Assembly: GCA_905221605.1 (NCBI GenBank)
Contig: CAJNDS010002092.1
Location: 138,428 to 202,427 of the forward strand
Direction of reading: 5' to 3'
DNA from: Symbiodinium natans
Taxonomy: Eukaryota; Sar; Dinophyceae; Suessiales; Symbiodiniaceae
Length of the DNA stretch: 64,000 bases
Shown: positions 60,230 through 64,000 of the stretch, piece by piece
Numbering within the stretch: position 1 is the first letter of the stretch
Layout of the letters: each line of letters starts with the position of its first letter
Notes under the pieces: model-generated
What the model saw: only the letters and a program-made list of their open reading frames with translations
Told to the model about the DNA's origin: nothing
Database searches by the model: none
Made by a program: the position numbers and the translations under genes

Positions 60230-60312
60230 GAGCCGGCCGTGCCTCACATCGTCATCTCGAATTGACCGTATTGAGGCCATCGGAAGCAGCAACGGGGCCT
60301 GGCTGCCCATGT
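60230..60312 (-). CDS. Possible exon
   Basis: GTGGAG acceptor; MGSQAPLLLPMASIRSIRDD onward; donor unclear. Confidence 0.35.
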
Positions 60313-60339
60313 CTCCACAAAAGACGAATGTAGGCAACT

Positions 60340-60740
60340 CCGTGGTGTTGGGTTTTGGGGTTGGGCGGAGTTTTTGTTCCGCTAGTTTGTTTGCGATGTT
60401 TCTTTGGCAATGAATTTGCTGGGATTTTTTTTGGACAACCTCTACACCCTCTGTTCTTTAAGAGGATTCCTACTAAAATTCATAGGGTTCTTACTACTGT
60501 GGATAAGCATCCTATAGCTTCTAATCGAAATTCGTACTGCTTTTTGCGGTCCTTGGAACAATCCTCTATCTTCTGTTCTCTAGGATTTACATAGGATTCT
60601 ATAAAATCCATTCGAATTCTTATCAATTCTAATGGGTTCTTCTTAATGTTAATACGATTTCTATTCACAAAAACAGTGCTCGCATGATGGGCTTGGAAAG
60701 GATTCATCAGGTTTTCCTCGCAAGCTTTGGGGGGGGGGGG
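60340..60740. other. AT-richer intron or intergenic block
   Basis: Repeated short motifs (AGGATTC, AATTC(T/A)TA, GGGTTCTT) and a G run at 60,727-60,745. A 79-codon plus frame is open but has no family features. Confidence 0.4.
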
Positions 60741-60916
60741 GGGGGGCACACACATTTGCCAACAATGCTCGTATGGCTGTCAAAGATGAGGGGGTCGCAG
60801 CCCCCTCGTATGAATGCCGAGGATGGAAAAAAATAAGCGCGGTGGGGTCGGTGGTGCAACCCTAAACCCTAAACCCCAAACCCTGAACCCTAAAGCAGGC
60901 ACGTCCCCCAACTTAC

Positions 60917-61015
60917 GTGCCCTGTCGCCGCCCAGAAGACATGTGCTGCAACAAAGGCATCCCTTGCCACACCGCCGCTGACTGGCATTGACTCTTGGTC
61001 GCAGTCTGACTTGAA
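60917..61015 (-). CDS. High-quality exon, unknown gene
   Basis: TTTTACAG acceptor and consensus donor CAC/GTAAGT. Reads FKSDCDQESMPVSGGVARDA then FVAAHVFWAATGH. 33 codons, phase 0 to 0. Confidence 0.7.
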
Positions 61016-61162
61016 CTGTAAAACTCGCTTAGGGTTTGGGGTTTAGGGTTTAGGGTATAGGGTTTAGGGTTTAGGGTTTAGGGTTAAGGGGTAAGGGTTT
61101 AGGGTCTCTAAACTCAAACCTCTTTCCTAGATCCCATAGCAAAGCGAGGCATAGCTGCCTAC

Positions 61163-61188
61163 AAGCGGTTTCTTTAGGGCACCGAACC
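61163..61188 (-). CDS. Predicted microexon
   Basis: TTTTCGCAG acceptor; FGALKKPL; donor CTT/GTAGGC. Confidence 0.4.
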
Positions 61189-61339
61189 CTGCGAAAAGGC
61201 GATTGGTAAGCAAGGGCCCCCTCGGGTCCCAGTCTTCTACTCGTTCTTACTTTAGGGTTTAGGGTTTAGGGTTTAGGGTTTAGGGTTTAGGGTTTAGGGT
61301 TTAGGGTTTAGGGTTTAGGGACTTAAAGGATCAGGGGAC

Positions 61340-61447
61340 TTAGGAAGTAGGGTTATAACTAGGGAAACTATAGAGCTACAATTGCTTATAACCCCGAAAA
61401 TAGCGTCCTTCTAACCCTGCTTAGTAAGTCCCATGATCCTCCAAGTA
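61340..61447. mobile_element. Family A element, partly degraded
   Basis: Right end CCCATGATCCTCCAAG followed by TA; interior TAGGGTTATAACTAGG; left end ACTTAGGAAGTAGGG altered. Confidence 0.55.
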
Positions 61448-61519
61448 TTAAGGACCCTAAACCCTAAACCCTAAATCCTAAACCCTGCGCCTCCTTGCCT
61501 TCGGAGCTATTGCTTGCAC

Positions 61520-61556
61520 CGCTTGCCGCGGATCCTCCTTCGACATCGGGCTCCGG
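61520..61556 (-). CDS. Predicted exon, acidic
   Basis: GTAGAG acceptor; PEPDVEGGSAAS; donor AGCG/GTGCAA. Confidence 0.45.
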
Positions 61557-61708
61557 CTCTACTCCAGCGCTTGGGCGCTGAGGGGTTTAGGGTTTAGGGT
61601 TTAGGGTTTAGGGTTTAGGGCTCAGGGGCTCAGGGTTTGCGTGCTCAGGGGGCCTTTTGGGCGGTCTACCAGGAGGTTCTTGGGGATGCTAGAAGGACTA
61701 GCAAGTAC

Positions 61709-61751
61709 CCGCAAAATGATAGAAGCGGTATTCAGATGGAACTGCAGTCAC
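61709..61751 (-). CDS. Predicted exon
   Basis: GACAAG acceptor; VTAVPSEYRFYHFA; donor GCGG/GTACTT. An opposite-strand reading (GAFWAVYQEVLGDARR) also has splice-like ends. Confidence 0.45.
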
Positions 61752-61814
61752 CTTGTCGGTTTAGGGTTTAGGGTTTAGGGTTTAGGGTTTAGGGTTTAGG
61801 GTTTAGGGTTTAGA

Positions 61815-62040
61815 TGGGTCGACCTGTGCCCACATGACTTGATCAAGAGTCTTCATGGACGAAAGTGTGCTGGGTGTTGCCGCGCCAGTGAAGAAAACAG
61901 AGCCTCCCCCAAAGCTGGACCCCGGGACCCTGAAATGGCGGGGGGAAGCGGGAGGTCCTGTGCCAAACTTGTCCCGGTTGAGTCCTTGCCAGTGGGCGAC
62001 ACGAGGCCCAGAGGGCTTGTTGATCTTGCTCGGGTAGCTT
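61815..62040. other. Coding-like patch, strand unresolved
   Basis: Open for about 70 codons on minus (YPSKINKPSGPRVAHWQGLN onward) and 60 on plus (MDESVLGVAAPVKKTEPPPK onward). GC-rich and unique. The minus reading agrees with the neighbourhood. Confidence 0.4.
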
Positions 62041-62148
62041 GGGGTTTAGGGTTTAGGGTTTAGGGTTTAGGGTTTAGGGTTTAGGGTTTAGGGTTTAGGG
62101 TTTAGGGTTTAGGGTTTAGGGTTTAGGGTTTAGGGTTTAGGGTTTAGG
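62041..62148 (+). repeat. TTTAGGG array
   Basis: About 15 units, immediately adjoining the coding-like patch. Confidence 0.95.
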
Positions 62149-62150
62149 CG

Positions 62151-62202
62151 TCCTTTCCGTGGCGGCTCCGACTCAGGAGATGGAGAATCCATCACCTCAG
62201 AC
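62151..62202 (-). CDS. Predicted exon, Ser/Pro/Glu-rich
   Basis: GGGCTCAG acceptor; SEVMDSPSPESEPPRK; the downstream limit is close to a telomeric array. Confidence 0.45.
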
Positions 62203-62377
62203 CTGAGCCCAGGGCCAGAGGGGCCGGGTCAGGCCAAGAGTCTGTTTGGGTTTATGGTTTAGGGTTTAGGGTTTAGGGTTTAGGGTTTAGGGTTTAGGGT
62301 TTAGGGTTTAGGGTTTAGGGTTTAGGGGTCCAGGGTTTAGGGTTTAGGGTTTAGAGTTTATGGTTGTGGCACTCTTT

Positions 62378-62505
62378 AAGGTACGGGCGACTCGTACCCC
62401 TTGAACCCTCGAATACATAAAAGGGGAGCCCTTATATACCCTGTACAACCCAAGCTTCAGAACCCTTTAAGGGAGGCAAGGGGGCCACATTAAGGGCCCA
62501 TAAAC
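62378..62505. mobile_element. Element family C
   Basis: GAGCCCTTATATACCCTGTA, CAACCCAAG, AGAACCCTTTAAGGGAGGCA, GGGGGCCACATTAAGGGCCC, as in 24,301-24,440. Confidence 0.65.
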
Positions 62506-62566
62506 TTGGAGACGACCACGATACCCTAAACCCTAAACCCTAAACCCTAAACCCTAAACCCCCTAC

Positions 62567-62624
62567 CAGGCCCAGGGGGCCTCTTCCCCAGCAGTGGAAG
62601 GACGCTGCTTGGCGAGCCAGACTC
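62567..62624 (-). CDS. Predicted exon
   Basis: GCTCACAG acceptor; ESGSPSSVLPLLGKRPPGP; donor CCTG/GTAGGG. Confidence 0.5.
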
Positions 62625-62774
62625 CTGTGAGCGGAGCTCGTGCCTGACGCGACAGAGCTGCCGAGGGTCAAGGGTGCAGCCAGAGAGCCCCCCTGAGCCT
62701 GAACCCTAACCCTAAACCCTAAACCCTAAACACTCTCTAACCTATGTATATTTAAAGCTAATGGATTCGCGGTT

Positions 62775-63515
62775 TTCCACCAAAATTTCCCGGACAAGCA
62801 CCAAAAATTCCTGGACAAGCACCAAACATTCCCGGACAAGCACCAAAAATTCCCGGACAAGCACCAAAAATTCCCGGACAAGCACCAACACTTTCCGGAC
62901 AAGCACCAAAAATTCACGGCCAACCACCAAAAATTCCCGGACAAGCACCAGAAATTCCCGGACAAGCACCAAAATTCCCGGACAAAGCACCAACAATTCC
63001 CGGACAAAGCACCAACAATTTCCGGACTAGCACCAAATATTCCCGGACAAGCACCAAAAATTCCCGGACAAGCACCAAAAACTCCCGGACAAGCACCAAA
63101 AATTCCCGGACAGGCACCAAAAATTTCCGGACAAGCACCAAAAATTCCCGGACAAGCACCAAAAATTCCCGGACAAGCACCAACAATTCCCGGACAAGCA
63201 CCAACACTTTCCGGACAAGCAAGAATTCACGGCCAACCACCAAAAATTCCCGGACAAGCACCAGAAATTCCCGGACAAGCACCAAAATTCCCGGACAAAG
63301 CACCAACAATTCCCGGACAAAGCACCAACAATTTCCGGACTAGCACCAAAAATGCCCGGACAAGCACCAAAAATTCCCGGACAAGCACCAAAAATTCCTG
63401 GACAAGCACCAAAAATTCCCGGACAGGCACCACAAATTTCCGGACAAGCACCAAAAATTCCCGGACAAGCACCAACAATTCCCGGACAAGCACCAAAACT
63501 TCCCGGACAAGCACC
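62775..63515. repeat. 21-bp tandem array with higher-order duplication
   Basis: About 35 units of CGGACAAGCACCAAAAATTCC. A block with distinctive variants (CTTTCCGG, TTCACGGCCAACCACC, two GGACAAAGC units, GGACTAGC) occurs twice, about 62,885-63,035 and 63,205-63,350. Because 21 is a multiple of 3, several frames stay open for 80-165 codons on both strands, giving heptapeptide repeats; no splice or start evidence supports a protein. Confidence 0.92.
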
Positions 63516-63529
63516 GATGGTCAAGGGTG

Positions 63530-64000
63530 GGGTGGGGTGGGGCCAGGCATGGCCATCAGGGCTGGTTTTAGGGCTTAAGGCCTACTCTGGGCTGGCTTTA
63601 GGATTTAGGCCCCACTCTGGGCTGCCTTTAGGGTTTAGGGTTTAGGGCCTACTCGGGGCTGGCGTTAGGGTTTAGGCCCCACTCTGGGCTGGCTTTAGGG
63701 TTTAGGGCCTACTCTGGGCTGGCTTTAGGGTTTAGGGCCTACTCGGGGCTGGCTTTAGGGTTTACGGCCTACTCGGGGCTGGCTTTAGGGTTTAGGGCCT
63801 ACTCGGGGCAAAAAAGGGTTTAGGGCCTAGCCGGGGCTGGCTTTAGGGTTTAGGCCCTACTCGGGGCTGTTTAGGGCCTACTCTGGGCTGGCTTTAGGGT
63901 TTAGGGCCTACTCGGGGCTGGCTTTAGGGTTTAGGGCCTACTCGGGGCTGGCTTTAAGGTTTAGGGCCCACTCTGGGCTGGCCTTAGGGTTTAGGGCCTA
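63530..64000. repeat. About 30-bp tandem array containing a telomeric half-unit
   Basis: GGGCCTACTCGGGGCTGGCT followed by TTAGGGTTTA repeats about 15 times to the end of the window, with C(T/G)GGGGCTG variants. Each unit contains TTTAGGGTTTA, so a telomeric piece has been captured and amplified. Continues beyond the window. Confidence 0.92.

Larger units (their letters stand above)
1..64000. repeat. Dispersed interstitial telomeric-type repeats
   Basis: TTTAGGG and its complement CCCTAAA recur in both orientations along the whole window in blocks of 2 to about 20 units. They are mixed with degenerate units (TTTTAGGG, TGTAGGG, CCCTTAAA, TTCAGGG). The blocks lie between, not within, the recognisable exons, so they are mostly intronic. 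TTTAGGG is the plant-type telomere unit, also known in dinoflagellates and chromerids. A chromosome end is unlikely because both orientations alternate and genes run through. Confidence 0.97.

Noticed and set aside
62775-63515. CRISPR-like array
   Set aside because: Units are contiguous with no spacers, and the setting is eukaryotic.
62726-63524. Heptapeptide-repeat proteins of 80-165 codons on both strands
   Set aside because: Any stop-free 21-bp satellite gives this; no start, splice or composition evidence.

Overview
The window looks like nuclear DNA of a dinoflagellate, or a close alveolate relative with plant-type telomeres. Three observations support this. TTTAGGG/CCCTAAA arrays occur in both orientations every few hundred bases along all 64 kb. 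Almost no long open reading frames exist, yet tiny exons (about 20-240 nt) between the arrays join in frame into conserved eukaryotic proteins. Splice donors are often GC (occasionally apparently GA), and acceptors are typically AG followed by G, as described for dinoflagellates. No rRNA, tRNA, prokaryotic operon or CRISPR was seen.

Every exon I can place by homology or by phase continuity is on the minus strand, so the genes read from high to low coordinates like a one-way cluster. (1) About 55.7-57.7 kb: WD40 exons of a GRWD1/RRB1-type ribosome-biogenesis/histone-binding protein; more unassigned minus exons lie upstream to 62.6 kb. (2) About 45.5-51.9 kb: at least eleven exons of an FMO-like FAD/NAD(P)H monooxygenase with both Rossmann regions. 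(3) About 34.4-44.4 kb: many good exons of one or more unrecognised genes, with a stop codon at 34.39 kb. (4) About 15-26.8 kb: a single-domain voltage-gated cation channel, S1 to S6 complete in 14 exons, with a probable N-terminal cytoplasmic part (28.4-31.3 kb) and an acidic or Asn/Gly/Asp-rich tail (12.2-15.1 kb). (5) 0.1-10 kb: further minus exons, unassigned.

Intron DNA is made of four things: telomeric arrays and their variants; at least seven families of short (about 85-330 bp) terminal-inverted-repeat elements; local reiterations of splice acceptor plus exon start; and tandem arrays. Two element families behave as introners: the element is the whole intron and supplies splice signals. 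One sits precisely between two conserved FMO exons (46,704-46,842). Another, with TA target duplications, splits an unassigned gene at 9,740-9,852 and others. A 2.1-kb AT-rich element with matching 40-bp ends occupies 32.2-34.3 kb. Tandem arrays of 21-bp and about 30-bp units fill 62.8-64 kb.

All exon limits come from reading splice signals and reading-frame continuity by eye. Phase closes exactly between most neighbouring channel, FMO and WD40 exons, which is the strongest internal evidence. Unassigned exons are weaker, because GC-rich short exons often read open on both strands.
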